Shown piece after piece: positions 51,031-62,812 of a DNA stretch of 64,000 nt (within the stretch, counting starts at the first letter, position 1; the number at the start of each line of letters is the position of its first letter). The stretch is taken from positions 620,001 to 684,000 of the forward strand of contig OOIN01000002.1 in the NCBI GenBank assembly GCA_900323505.1. Direction: 5' to 3'. The notes under the pieces were generated by a model. It made no database searches. It saw only the letters and a program-made list of their open reading frames with translations, and was not told where the DNA came from. Source of the DNA: Ustilago trichophora. Its lineage: Eukaryota > Basidiomycota > Ustilaginomycetes > Ustilaginales > Ustilaginaceae. A program made the position numbers and the translations under genes.

Positions 51031-54000
51031 GCTCTCAGTAGTTGGTGAGGGCGCTGTCGACCTCATTCCACAAATTCCCGCACGCAATTTCAAGAGCTTG
51101 AAATCATGCTTACAACCTTTTGCGTGTGCGTGTGAACCCTGATAGTCAGTCAGTCTGTCAGCACATCGACCATCTGATCTGATAGTCAGCCAGCCAAAAT
51201 TGTAGCGACGCGCTCTCTAAACTCCGAGGGTGAAGAAAGGCACCGAAAGACGAGCATGGCACGCGGAATCCCTCGCCGGGGAGAAAAATAACTATATAAA
51301 AAAAACAAGGGTGAAAAGGCGCCGAAGGCTAAAAAGGTTCCACTAAACGCATTGGAAGATGAAGATGTAACACTTTCATACCAAGCCCACCTGCGAAAAC
51401 CTTGTCGGGCAGGATCCACTTGCCGTTGTTCAAGGTCGTCTTGACTTTCACAGTTGGACCGTAGCCTGTTCCATGAAGCTCAAGCCCTTTTTACAGGTAT
51501 GAAAGCGCCATGAGATGTCCAAGTATCAAGTCTGGAATGGTGAACCAAGCTGCTCGAACGCCGATCCCGGATAAGATGGGTTCCCCTCACTCACCCGCCC
51601 CTCACGATGAGTTTGAGTCTCAATGTTGCCGAATGGACGACGTTTCTTTCCACACTGTTGGACCTGATTTGTGAAGCAGAGAGGCTGTGCTGTCTAGCCA
51701 AACAAAGTGAGATGAAGATCATCATCTTGCGAGCTGCACAGATTGGTCTCAGGATAGAGCAGCTTGTCGCACGACAAACAATTGCATGAAAGAGCTTGGA
51801 TCTGAGATCAACTGCATCTGGTGCAAGACATTCCGATCAGATTAGGATCCAACCATGGTTATGTGAATGGAAATCACCGCAAGCTCTGGAGACTACGGAC
51901 CGATGCGGTCCGGGTCGAACCAGTGTAGAGGCCAAGCCATCTGTGCTGTGTCCTCCTCGTCTTTGCCTTGGTCGAGCGGAGACCTTGGATCAGGAACAAA
52001 CAACCCCTTGGAAAGGCTGTGGGAAAAATCTCTCTTCTTTTTGAGAACGCAAAACCATGCAAGAAGGGTCCTCTGAGACAAAATTTTCTTTCTTCTCAGG
52101 AAAGGCGACTGTGCCGCGTGGCCACACGATACAGTGTACAGTACTGTATGCAGTGCACCGAGATCCCATTGGAACGACGAGCCAACGATCGAGCGGCAAG
52201 GGAAGCGCCGTTCAAAGCGCGCAAAAGACGACGTTCAGGAACAAAGAATCTATCCTGCCTGTTGAGTGTCTCTGATGTCTATGCCAGTATCGTGGTCGGT
52301 GGTTGCATCTGCACAGCGCAAGAGTTCCAAAAAGGCGACTTTTTATCTCCGTCTCGCGGTTCATATCCTCGCATCCTCGCATCCGAAAAGGCGGGCCTGG
52401 TCGTTCATGCAGGGTTGAGGGTAACCGCCAAATACCACCACGAGGCTGACAACTTTGCCATGTTGCTCCATCAGCCTGGAAATCCCCTCATTTGTTGTCG
52501 GCGACGAAAGCTGGACGGAAAACATCAAAAGAGTTACCCGTCCACTTTCCGGACCTTTCCTTTTGTTTCGGATGGTGTGCGAGCTTCAATCTGCGCCGAG
52601 ACGACTGAGTTTACAGTCAGTAGAAGATTTGGTGTCGGTGTGAGAAGAAGAGACATGAAGCTCCGCGATGTTGTGCCGTGCCAAGACGGCTTAGTATGGA
52701 AGGACAAGCTTCTGTAGCGTAACGCGGCACGGAACGTTGTCACAGAAGATTGCGCGAGGCCTTACTTTGTGTAGGGTCCAAGACAAGCTAGAAACGTTCT
52801 TTTGCTAAAGCATGTTGGGGCACGACGCTGTGAGTCACGCGTTCTTGCGATGTTGGCGAGGTCTGAAGAGACGGCCGCGGAGCAACTCCAGGTTGAAGTT
52901 GCGTGTTTGTGTACAGGAAAACTGATGCTGACAGGTACAGGGTCTCTTGTCGACAACAAAGTTTTGCTTGATATCCGCTCGGATATGCGACAGCATGACA
53001 GGCATTTCTGGCATAAATCCGAGAGTTTCCAGTTCAATACTATACAGTAGAGGCCATTGTTCCTGCTCGAGCGGTACATAATGGCTCGCTTCGAAGTTCG
53101 ACGCTCGCCTGGCTGAACTTGCTTCTCACACCATGTCACTTTCCCCATATATTGTGCTCTGCTCGCAAGTGTACAGTACCGAGGAGGGAAGTTCTGCCGG
53201 TATTCAAAAGGCATCACATTGAGCCAACGAGGCGTTGTCGGAGAGAATGCCGCCAACAATGCCATCCGGGGCAGTCAGCTATTCATGCATCGTCGGCTGA
53301 TTGATATCAACAAGGGTCGTCGTGGAGATGCGAGCGGCTCGTCTCAAGATCAAAGATCGTGTGGCGTTTTTTTTTTCTTTTCTTTTTTTCTTTTTTTTGT
53401 GTTTCTTCTTGATCCGCCGACTCTAAAAGACTGGGGAGGATGCACTTTCGAGAGGCGTTACGCCCCTCTATGCCGGCGAACGAGCTAAAGTGGCAGCGCC
53501 CGCGAACGGCAGATCTCAGATTGAACTTGGTCGCTCCCACGCTGCTGCGGCTGCCGTTGAAATTGGGGAAGATATCGGTGCCAAGTTCCTTCGATTTCTC
53601 CCACTGTCCCACGCCAAGGTCTGTTAGGCTGTGCTACTGTGTGTGACCATTTCGTTTCTTGCTTGGCGTCCTTTCCGATAGAGCTCCGACGCGCGACCGA
53701 CTCTCGTCTAGCCTTTCGTTTAGCCTCAAGAAGCAGCTACCGATGAAATCCGCAATCTTTGCTATCTTTGCCAAGGGCCGAAAAGTTCAACTAGAGGGTA
53801 GACCGTGGATTGGGTCCGGCCGTGTCAACACCTGCCGGCTGTGGATGGAAACGGGGACTACCATGATGAGAATTGTCAGCCGGCTGTACACGGATCGAAC
53901 GGCATGCGGCATGCCGAAGATCATCCTTTGCAACCTCAAGGCCGCGGCCCCAGTAGCATGGCACGCCAGGCCGCGGTTGTTTCGCGGGGTTGAGAAATTG

Positions 54001-54292
54001 AGCGGTCATACATAGGTGAGAGGAGGGAAGAGGGCGAAAATCTGAACGAGAGTTGCCGGCCCGACTGACTTGAGCGAAACATCACGTTGGTGCAAACAAA
54101 AAAGGCAACAGCAGACGGCGATGCGAATTGGAGCGAAGTTTCCTTCTTTTTCTTTTCTATATTAAATCTTTTGCGATTTCCTTTTTTGGAGCACAGTACA
54201 GTGCTGCCTCCACAGGCTGCAAAAAGGGAGTCTTTCTTTTTCTTTGGTCAGCTAGTCATTTTCATTTTGGTCGACTGTTTTCATGCCGCCAA

Positions 54293-54364
<72 letters not shown>
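54293..54364. repeat. (CT)n tract with interruptions
   Basis: About 72 bases of CT repeats broken by two TTT steps, in the gene-poor region about 1.3 kb upstream of the gene at 55706. Confidence 0.9.
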
Positions 54365-54365
<1 letters not shown>

Positions 54366-55705
54366 ACTCCTCCTCTAATTCGGATATGCTGCGCTGAAAT
54401 GAGCAAAGAAAGTGACTGAAAACAGCCTTTGCTTTCCGAAAGCCGAGGATCGCGAGCTGTCGAAATTCAATGCCATCACAAATGAAAGCATCTTGCTTAC
54501 ACCATGTCAGCTCTTTGCCACCAAAACTCGCACTCGATCTGCTCTTGTTTTGTTGGGATCGCTGCTGACGAAGCTTTCCTGCAATGCTGCAATGGAACGA
54601 CTTGTCGGAGTCACAACGGTGTCAGATCTGCTGCGTTCCCAAATGCAGGGCGATGCGTACTTGCGGACAACGTAAGATTTCAGAGAAGGAGAAGCAGGAT
54701 CTCAGTGTCGGACTTAAACCCATGCGACTTTGTTTTTTTGAACTGCGTTCTCCTCGGGTCCACTGTTTTGAACAGCATGAACTGGCAGGAGCGGTTCATC
54801 TTTGGTCGCCTAATCGTGTGTGTGTGGAAATTCTGCCTGTTCTTGGCTCTGTCCGAAGATTTTTTTTTATTTTAATTTATTTACTTGATGGTTTTTTTTT
54901 TTTTTTTTTTTTTGTTAACTCTGTGTCACCTCACGACCAAACTCCGTCTGCATCTTTTCATCGCTTCGGGAATCATGCGACACTCTCTCCTTCCCTCTCT
55001 CCGTGGATCTACGGAATACAATTGCCAGTCGACATCGACGCACAACAAGACTCTTTCTTCTCTTTTGTGCTGAGCTGACCGTTTCCTTTGTAAAAGAAAA
55101 AAAAATAAATGTCCGGGCTAAGCCCGGGTGGACTCTCTCCGGCTCCCGCTGCGTCTTCTATCTCTGTCACTCTGACTCGTTTTGTTGATGCTGTTCGCCC
55201 CATCTCATCCGGCATCTGTCTCTGTCGCTGTGATGCACTCTGTACAGTCTGCATCTTTCTGCCCACAATCTTGGCAGCAATCTTGTGGCTAAGCAAACCA
55301 CCATGTGGCCGATTTGTCAGGCCTCTCCTCGCCCTTTTCATATATCAAGCTGACGTTTCCACATCAACATCATCAGACCCCTCCTTCCATCTCACCAGAC
55401 CCTATCCTTCCCCGCACATAGTCGCATCCGCCCCACTACATCCCTCGAACACGACTTTCGACAAAGCGTCATCATTTCTGACTACTGCCGTCGACATATC
55501 CGGTGACACTCGTTTGCTTCTACTCTTGTTAACTTGCAATGTGTCTGCGCTCTGCGTCGTCTTCTTCAATAGATAGCACACAGTTGCACACTCACACGTA
55601 GCCCCACAAGCGACCACGACAAGCACCTCCGCACATCACACTTCCGTATCAGGGCAACAAACTCTGCTCCATCTTATTTCAAAACCTCGACGCCGGTTCG
55701 TCAGC

Positions 55706-56719
55706 ATGAAGCTAGACCATAGCCCCTTTGGCGCACTACGCGAGAAGTCGCGCTCTTTGCGACGAAAGAACGACCGCACCCGCATCCAAGCCTCTTCGGC
55801 TGTCACCTGTGAAGGCAGGCTCGCCTCTCCCAAGGTGGCCCATCTCCAATCGTCGCACGAAGATCTCCACGTACCCCACGGCGCTTCGCGAACCTCGAGC
55901 GTTGATAGCTTTAACCTGCATCAACATTTGCATCACCACAACGACTTTTCGACCAACAGCCCAGTCTTGCTGAGTGGTGACAAGGAGTTGCACGATCCCA
56001 ACTTTGTGCGCCACAATTGGGAAATGATGTCTGGCGAGACGACGTTCCCGGACAATCAGCTACACATCGGACGAGCCGCATCCCCGCACCTCACTAGCCG
56101 ACGAAGCACGCTATCGTCGCGCACTGGCAGCTCGCGCCCTTCCTCTCGCTCGGGAAGCGAGGCTGGTGGACATCACACGCCCACATTCGGCCTGGGCGTC
56201 AACGCCTTCTCGGGCCTTGCAAGCTATTCGCAATCTGGTTCCGTGGGCCGTGCCAATGGCGCTCGTTCGTTATCCACCCGTGGTCTCCAAGTCGAAGGCT
56301 CGATCCTCCGCGATGAGGAAGCCGTCCTCGATAGCGACGACGACAGCAGCGACGATGATGATGATGACGAGTACAGGCATGACATGTACTCCACCTACCA
56401 TCTCCCTACATCTCGTCCCAACTCTCGTCCCGCTTCTCGCCGAACGAGCCCTTCTCAACTGGCCCCGCCTTCCCCGCGCTCGCTCCTGCACCCCAACTCC
56501 GCTTCAGGCAACAGCACGCCTCCCTCACCTGCTTTTTCACACACATTCGAGCAACAGCAAGCAGCTTCCTCCGCATACCACCGCCGTCGACACTGGACCG
56601 TAGCTGAGGGGAGCCAAGCTTCCAACGGCGTTGGCGTCCACGCCAACGTGCCCGGTCAGATGACATCAGGTGGCCCCGCAGCCCATTACAAGGAGCGAAG
56701 CTTCTCTCAACCCGCATAG
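55706..56719 (+). CDS. Disordered Ser/Arg/Pro-rich protein
   Basis: A 337-residue protein I do not recognise. It begins MKLDHSPFGALREKSRSLRR, a basic amphipathic stretch of about 25 residues that may be the conserved part. A His-rich patch follows (HQHLHHHND), then FVRHNWEMMSGETTFPDNQL, which looks more ordered. A Ser/Arg block (SRRSTLSSRTGSSRPSSRSG) and a strongly acidic run, DSDDDSSDDDDDDEY, lie in the middle. The rest is Ser/Pro/Ala/His-rich with SP sites. Frame-consistent composition over 1 kb, the first ATG after a long pyrimidine-rich leader and a stop followed by AT-rich 3' sequence support a real gene. No signal peptide or membrane segment. Function unknown; a regulatory or scaffold role is only a guess. 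Confidence 0.65.
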   Translation: MKLDHSPFGALREKSRSLRRKNDRTRIQASSAVTCEGRLASPKVAHLQSSHEDLHVPHGASRTSSVDSFNLHQHLHHHNDFSTNSPVLLSGDKELHDPNFVRHNWEMMSGETTFPDNQLHIGRAASPHLTSRRSTLSSRTGSSRPSSRSGSEAGGHHTPTFGLGVNAFSGLASYSQSGSVGRANGARSLSTRGLQVEGSILRDEEAVLDSDDDSSDDDDDDEYRHDMYSTYHLPTSRPNSRPASRRTSPSQLAPPSPRSLLHPNSASGNSTPPSPAFSHTFEQQQAASSAYHRRRHWTVAEGSQASNGVGVHANVPGQMTSGGPAAHYKERSFSQPA

Positions 56720-59700
56720 ATATCTCGCATTCACGTTTCTTTCTGTTGTACTTGTACCTGTAACACTAGTGTATCATCACTGTAGCATCATCATCTCTGA
56801 CGTTCAATATACCTCAACGAGATCTCGGATCTCAAAATCTTGACAACGATCTGAGTCTTGCTTGGTGCGGAGTGTGTATTTTGTCGTGCCCATTCAGATT
56901 TGAGATTTTCGGTCAGATCTGATTTTGAGCTACGTAGCAGTCACTGCCAAGACAGAGGCAAGAATGTGCGGAAGAAGCAATTGCTAAGCTTGAGAGCTGA
57001 ACTGTTCTGTTCGCTTCACCGTCAGATCAAGTTCAGCCTGAACGAGGGCATTAAAAGAATACTCGGAAATCGGAACCGAGCGTGAGAATGTTCAAGACAA
57101 GACTGGCATGCTGTTGTGCAAAAGGAAAAAAGAAAGTTTAACCGTCTCTGCATTTGCTTTCCGCCTTCTGATGTTGAACATCGTTGGCCTCTGCCGCGGA
57201 AAAAGAGTGTGTCCAAGCGAGGCTCTGGTGTAAGTTTTGTTGGTTGACCGAGTTGAGGCCATTTGTCACGTCGATTCGTGTGGGGAGGAGAAGAAGTTTT
57301 CACCGGCGGATGTGCTACTGATACTGTAAGTGGCCGACCACTACAGGGTCACAGTGCCCCACACGTTGCAGATTCTGCCGCGATTCCCCTCTCAGATACT
57401 CAATCGCTGGCATTGCAATCTTTGTATGTGATTGATCAGCCGGGCTCCGACGGTTCTGTACTGTACACGCTTTCCGCATGATCGTCACCTCAGCTGACTC
57501 TCCTCGGTGGCGTCTGATGAGCAGAATGCAGTTCAATTTTTAAGGTGAAGCCACAGTGCGGCTGAAGAGCCGACCATAAGATACGATGATGAACATCATC
57601 GTCAGCAACAGCACCGGCAGCAGCAACAGATTTAGACGAGCGGCAGGCTGCCCATGCTTGGCGCAATCACCACTGGCAAAGAGCGGTGCCGTGGGCCAGA
57701 GTGGCGTCAGATCGTGGAAGCGAAGTGGCCCGATCCGCGGCTAAGATCCATGAAAGAAAAGAAAGAAGAAAAAAAGGGGTTGCTTTTCATCATCTCATGA
57801 GATGAGCTGCTGTGAGAGTCGAGCGACGATCTTGGTGCCTCTCTGCATAGCTGTTCTCGATGCCAACATTCGTCTTTCTTTGTACTGTAACGAGCCTGTG
57901 AATCGCTCAAAGCTGTGCCAGTTGATCGTGAGAAGACTGCATGTGGACGTGGCATTCCGCTGCATTGTTGGAAAGCGTCCCCCGCAATCTCGATTTTTTT
58001 TTTGCAAAATAGGCACGTCTAGCTGGATGACGCATAGCTGCATACTATACACCCGCACAGACAACACACAGCCGATGCTCAGGCCACGAGGCCATCAACG
58101 CGTCAAAATCGCCATCAAAAGCAAAGAGCAAGCCGGCGATTTTAGATTTGATTTGATTTTTGTTTTCCGTTGCCAAGATGAGCCCAGTCATCCCTTCAAT
58201 CGGTCCAATGCCGCCGCTCGAAGATCGCATACCAACCTCGCGTTTGAACATGCGATCGTGGCGATCTTGCCGGATTCACATTCAAGTGGTATCCTACACA
58301 GAACGAAAAGCGTTATCCAACGTCTCAAAAGGTTCAGGAGAGATGTGACGATTGGCGATCGACGAGCGCTTATCGGTGAGCAAAAGCACCTTCCAAAAGA
58401 GGCGTCGCATTGAGAGTGGCTGGTTGTAGCTTGTGTACTGTACCGCAGTTTCAACTGCCATCTGCATATAGTTAGTTGATAGTACAGTAAAGAGGATCGA
58501 TGTGGCTTGTGGAAAGAAAAAAATAGTGCACTATCTTATTCTCATGCCTGCGGATGACGGAGTTGGAAAAAAGCAAACACCAATTCTCCCAGCCGAGCGA
58601 GGTTGGTTGCCCTTTGTAAGCGTAGTTGTGCTAAAGTTGAGTTCCCACGGGAAGCAGGGTTTCCCTCACTTGCCCCTGTATCCTCATCTTCACACGCTCA
58701 AAAGGCTTTTTACGGGCCCGAGTGTCCTTGCTCTAAACTCAAAATGCAGACCCACAAGCATGATGCTTGGCTGGTTGCTGCAACGGAGTGAACTAGTACC
58801 AAATCAGTCGATCGATTCAACCCCCCCTCTTTTTTCTCCCCATGGACACTAGGGCAATCGACCAGAGGCAAATTGCTGGTTGGTTCCTGATTTGCCCTGC
58901 GAAATGGACCCCTCTGGAATGTGCAGTCAATCTGACTGACGTCGCGTGTTGTGGAGACCATCCCAATTGCTAGCAGGGTGCGATAGTCGAGAGAGCTGTT
59001 CGCATCGAGTCCCTTCCCACGTCGTCAGAAAACGACAAACGTTTGCGAAAACTCGAGCATTTTGCGCAAAAGAGCCTAGCGCAGATGTCTCGATGCAGAT
59101 GCGCTATCGACGATGGAAGGAGACAACAAAAGAGACGCGGAATGTACAGTACTGTAGAGAGGAACACTCAGACAGGTCGCGTGGCCATTCGGGTATTTCG
59201 ACACTTGCAGTTTGGCCTCCCCGCATCTGTTCTGGGATGCAGTGAGAATCTTGCCATTTGGCCAAGCAGTTGCATTAGGTGACACACACAGAGGAAATTG
59301 GCCATGGCTGTACTGTATGCTTTCGGAAGTCGTCCCGAATATCCCCACACCACATACACACACAAAGCCAACTGACAGTCGCAATCACTACACTCTCTGA
59401 AGCTTGGAGCTTGAGCGAGCCTTCCAGTTTCTGACATTGTCGTTGAAGCGTTTTGCGTCGGCACACTTTTGTTGTACTTCGGGTCTCTCCACTTCTCCTC
59501 GTTCATCGTTCCTTGTTCCTCGTTGCTTGCCCCTTTGCTGAGCTTTCAGGGTCGTCTCTCGAGTGTTCCTTGACCTTCAACCATATCCTCTCTCCCCTCT
59601 CTCTCGCCCATCGCTCCCGAATCTAGTTGTTTTATTTTTCTTCAACCTTGCGCAATTGCTCTGTCTTGGCATCACTCGCAAGTTGGGCTTCCATTTCCCG

Positions 59701-61013
59701 CAACCAAGAGCTCGACCGCCCAGTCACGCAGACAGTCACTGTCAACCCTGCTTTGGAGTGGCGTGACCCTTTCGCACTCTCTCACACACGGTCTTTCCAT
59801 CGCCCCCCACACAGCCCCACACGCGTTTCTCTGGCGCTCTTCGGCCTTCCGCTCACTCATAAGCCACTGTGAGCATCTGTTCAGAGGGTTGGGCTTGACC
59901 TACTCGCCGGCTTTTGCTGTTCAGCCTAGCACAGTCTCGACCTTTTGTCTCCTCACAGCAAGCAACTACAGCGGCAACAGCGCGCGCAACGAGCAGCATC
60001 AGCAAGACCTGGACAATCTCTCTGTCTCTCTCTGTGTCCCTCTCTTGCGCACTCTCTGGAATCGAGAGTCTCAGCTCTATTCGGATCACATCCGCCAGTA
60101 TCCGACCTCTTTCTCTCTCTCTCTCTCTCTCTTCTAGCCCTCAAGAAGTTCGCATCACATCGCACCACATCACCTCACCTCAAACTCTGCTCTTTATCCG
60201 GCGCAAAATCTCATCGTGGGCAGCCTCTCGATTCCGCTACTGTGACCGCCTGTTATTCCGAGGCTCGCACTCTGCAGTCCCCACTGTCAACGGCCCCACA
60301 CTTCGTTGGAATTCATCACATCCAGAGACCTCAGAGGCGTCACTGTTGCCCGCTGCAAGCCGCCGACCACCCTTTTTTTTTTCTCCTGAGCTCAGCCGCT
60401 TGCCGCTTTCCGCCTTCGTTTTCCGAGAGATTTGGCTCTCTTTTTGCGTTGCTGCCTTCTGCTGAACATCGACCGACCCTTCGGCCTAGTTTCCGAGTGG
60501 CTCAGCTTGGCATCAGTCTGACTTTCCGGAGAGCACATCCACGCTCGACTTTTTAGGCAGTCCGTGGACGGACCCTACGGTTTCTAGACACCAATCACCG
60601 TTTCAACCGATCCTGCTTTCGTTGCAACCAAGGCGAAACTTGTCGCAGTCAACCTGCTGCCACACCTCACATCGTCGCAACTTGAATGGTGCTCAGCAGC
60701 ACTCGAAGCACAACTATACGGGTTGCATCAAACGCCATCTAGGCGAGGTTTTGGATTGCGCACATCCTTCGTATAAGCTCGCGCAATTTTTGACGAGCTG
60801 CAACGTGTTCGCTCCCCACTCCATCCGCCACCAGCGTCGAATCACAAACTCGCTACTGCAAACATTCATCCCGTCTTCGCCATTCTTCAGCCACTCACTT
60901 CAACCAATCACCCAATCTCGCCTAGCTTCGAACAGAGTCTAAGATAGTCGATCGTGGACGAAGATCGACACCTCATCCAGGCTCTAGAAGCACGCATCAG
61001 TTTGGCTGCGACT

Positions 61014-61037
61014 GCAGCAGCAGCAGCAGCAGCAGCA
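61014..61037. repeat. (GCA)8 repeat in leader
   Basis: Eight GCA units in the presumed 5' leader of the gene at 61595, in no long coding frame. Confidence 0.9.
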
Positions 61038-61172
61038 ATTTGAAAAAAGTGCATCGCGCCCAGCTCTCTAGCAGCTAGCTATCCTTGTTCGAGAATCAAG
61101 TTGCTCGTCTTCCAGAAGCCGTCGCCCGGCACACCGACCTCCTTCCCGGCTCGCCGTATCCTCCGTGCTGAC

Positions 61173-61540
61173 GTAAGTGACAAACTCAGCAGTCGCAATT
61201 GCTCAGGTGTCAAACCTCAATCTGTCGAATCGGTGCCACCAAGTCGGCTTGTTGCCGCAATCTAAGGGTTTTCTCTGCTGGTTCTGTCAGCGCACTCGAC
61301 CTTGAAAAAACGCATCACCACTGCTCCGTCGTTACTTTGTTGAACAAGGCCACCGTTGCTTGTGCAAGCCTTGGTGCGTGCTCCCACGTACTCGTCATCT
61401 GTTCCAGTTCGTCCGCCTCCGAGGGATAAAAAGGCTGGGGTCCTTGGTCATTACTCGCTGCCCCTTCTTTCCCTCTCTTGCTAAGGACACCGCCTTGCAC
61501 GACGCCAACGAGGCCATACTAACCGATTTCTTGCTACCAG
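61173..61540 (+). other. Candidate 5' UTR intron
   Basis: A consensus GTAAGT donor at 61173 pairs with an ACTAAC branch site at 61518-61523, followed by a short pyrimidine stretch and acceptor AG at 61539-61540 (another at 61544-61545). It lies just upstream of the ATG at 61595. Its length (about 368 nt) is longer than the coding introns here, as is common for 5' UTR introns. Confidence 0.45.
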
Positions 61541-61594
61541 CACAGCACCTTCCACCAGCATCCCTATCATCGCCACGAGTCGCCTCTCTTGACC

Positions 61595-62812
61595 ATGACT
61601 CCTATCCTTGGAGCATCCGGCCTCGGTCGACGTGGTCGAACCACCACAGCCAGCTCGCATGAGCATACCGACTCGAGCACCTCTTCACGACGTCACAGCA
61701 GTTCTTCCAACGGCCGCAAGGCTTCCCAAGCCAGCTCGCAGATGGACGACTGGAGCGATGGATTCACTGGCATTGTCGATCTCGATCGCAGGATGCGCGA
61801 GCTCGCCATGGCCGAACAGGGTCTCACGATGCTCGGCGGCAGCGATGGTCTTGACGTCTACGAGTCGTACTCTCCTCCAGCTGCATCATGGGAGCAGCAG
61901 CAACAGCAGCAGGGAGGGCGAAGAAAGAGCTCGTCCGATGCGAGATCTGGAAGCACATCCCAATCGTCCTTGGCGACGGGCCGTAGCATTCCTTGTTTCA
62001 CCCACGCACCCTCGATCAGCTCGACAGCTGCCACTTCTCGCTTTTCCCAAGACTCGCGTGCACACTCTTCTTTGCTTTCCAAGCGAAGATCCAGCACCGC
62101 CAACACGGTGGACTCCTTTGACAGTGCTCACAGCTCCCTCCGCCTTGCCCCGCTCCCCGCCTCCCCCTCCGCGTTTGGTAACTATCGCCTGACCGACGGC
62201 TCGTCACTCTCCATCCCAACACGACAATCTGGCGCATTCTCCTCCCCATCCTGGTCAAGTCTGGACGAACAGGACCCGCTCACTCCCCTCGCAGCCGTCA
62301 CTCGCAACCTCGAACCCATCACCCCCGGCACTGCTGCCGCCGCCACGTGGACCGACCCCTCCGCACCCGGCTACTTCCCCGCCGGCCTCAGCGCCGACCA
62401 CCACCACCGCAAGCGCAAGAACCGTTCTTTGCGCAAGAAGCCCACCACCGCCCGAAGAGCCCCTCTCCCGCGCCTAGTCTCTGGCGAGGTAGTCTCCTCC
62501 CCGGCAGCCGAGTGCGATTCGCATTTCGAAGATTCTCTCTTCTCGGACAGCCACCCGAAAACCTTCGCGCGTCAGGACCACCTCGGACTCCCCGCAGATA
62601 CTTGTTCGGAGACCGGATCTCGTCCACCATCACCCACTTCTTCGACGGATGCACTGAAGAGGTCGGCTCAGTCATTGGCACTCAGTCTGAGATTCAAGAT
62701 GCTCCGTGCTAAAAGGAAAGTCAAGAAGACAGGTCAGGGAGCGGCAGAGTTGTTTGCCGGTGGTCATGCAAGTCAGAGGAGCTCTATCGAGGGTGCTTCT
62801 TTGTCAACTTGA
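61595..62812 (+). CDS. Disordered Ser-rich protein with basic C-terminal helix
   Basis: A 405-residue protein from the ATG at 61595 (a TTG lies two codons upstream). I do not recognise the family. Ordered-looking parts are a short block near residues 50-80 (DDWSDGFTGIVDLDRRMRELAM) and a C-terminal segment, DALKRSAQSLALSLRFKMLR, followed by a basic AKRKVKKTGQGA. A Lys/Arg cluster (HHHRKRKNRSLRKKP) lies near residue 270 and may be a nuclear signal. The remainder is Ser/Thr/Pro/Ala-rich with a poly-Gln run. The protein resembles fungal regulatory or signalling proteins in composition only. Its very long pyrimidine-rich leader, with a probable intron and many upstream ATGs, suggests translational or growth-state control. 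Confidence 0.7.
   Translation: MTPILGASGLGRRGRTTTASSHEHTDSSTSSRRHSSSSNGRKASQASSQMDDWSDGFTGIVDLDRRMRELAMAEQGLTMLGGSDGLDVYESYSPPAASWEQQQQQQGGRRKSSSDARSGSTSQSSLATGRSIPCFTHAPSISSTAATSRFSQDSRAHSSLLSKRRSSTANTVDSFDSAHSSLRLAPLPASPSAFGNYRLTDGSSLSIPTRQSGAFSSPSWSSLDEQDPLTPLAAVTRNLEPITPGTAAAATWTDPSAPGYFPAGLSADHHHRKRKNRSLRKKPTTARRAPLPRLVSGEVVSSPAAECDSHFEDSLFSDSHPKTFARQDHLGLPADTCSETGSRPPSPTSSTDALKRSAQSLALSLRFKMLRAKRKVKKTGQGAAELFAGGHASQRSSIEGASLST

Larger units (their letters stand above)
50349..55705. other. Gene-poor region (about 5.4 kb)
   Basis: No recognisable gene over 5.4 kb, much the longest gap besides 56.7-61.6 kb. It carries (CA)n at 51004-51030, GTACAGTAC motifs at 52136-52144 and 53171-53179, a T/C-mixed tract near 53365-53399, (CT)n at 54293-54364 and a T run near 54892-54914. 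The last kilobase before 55706 is pyrimidine-rich and probably the leader of the next gene, with upstream ATGs such as 55109. ORFs such as 51968-52717 show no family signature. Confidence 0.5.
56720..61594. other. Gene-poor region (about 4.9 kb) with probable long leader
   Basis: No recognisable gene. GTACTGTAC-type motifs are at 57458-57466, 58435-58443 and 59144-59152, with weaker relatives at 57881, 58481 and 59308. From about 59,450 the plus strand is strongly C/T-rich, as in long fungal 5' leaders, with many short ORFs. A candidate 5' UTR intron runs about 61173-61540. The 203-codon ORF at 57802 has no family signature and is not called. Confidence 0.5.

Noticed and set aside
51607..51789. 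60-residue helical-looking ORF
   Set aside because: Helical pattern is pleasing but there is no promoter, repeat or homology cue; too short to support.
51968..52717. 249-codon plus-strand ORF in the gene-poor region
   Set aside because: No recognisable motif, domain-like pattern or codon bias; begins inside unrelated overlapping ORFs.
55113..55127. CCGGGCT-A-AGCCCGG palindrome
   Set aside because: Single 15-bp odd palindrome with a one-base centre; no T-run or repeated copies, so chance cannot be excluded.
57802..58413. 203-codon plus-strand ORF
   Set aside because: Mixed composition rich in Cys/Arg/His/Ser with no hydrophobic core pattern or family signature; probably chance.
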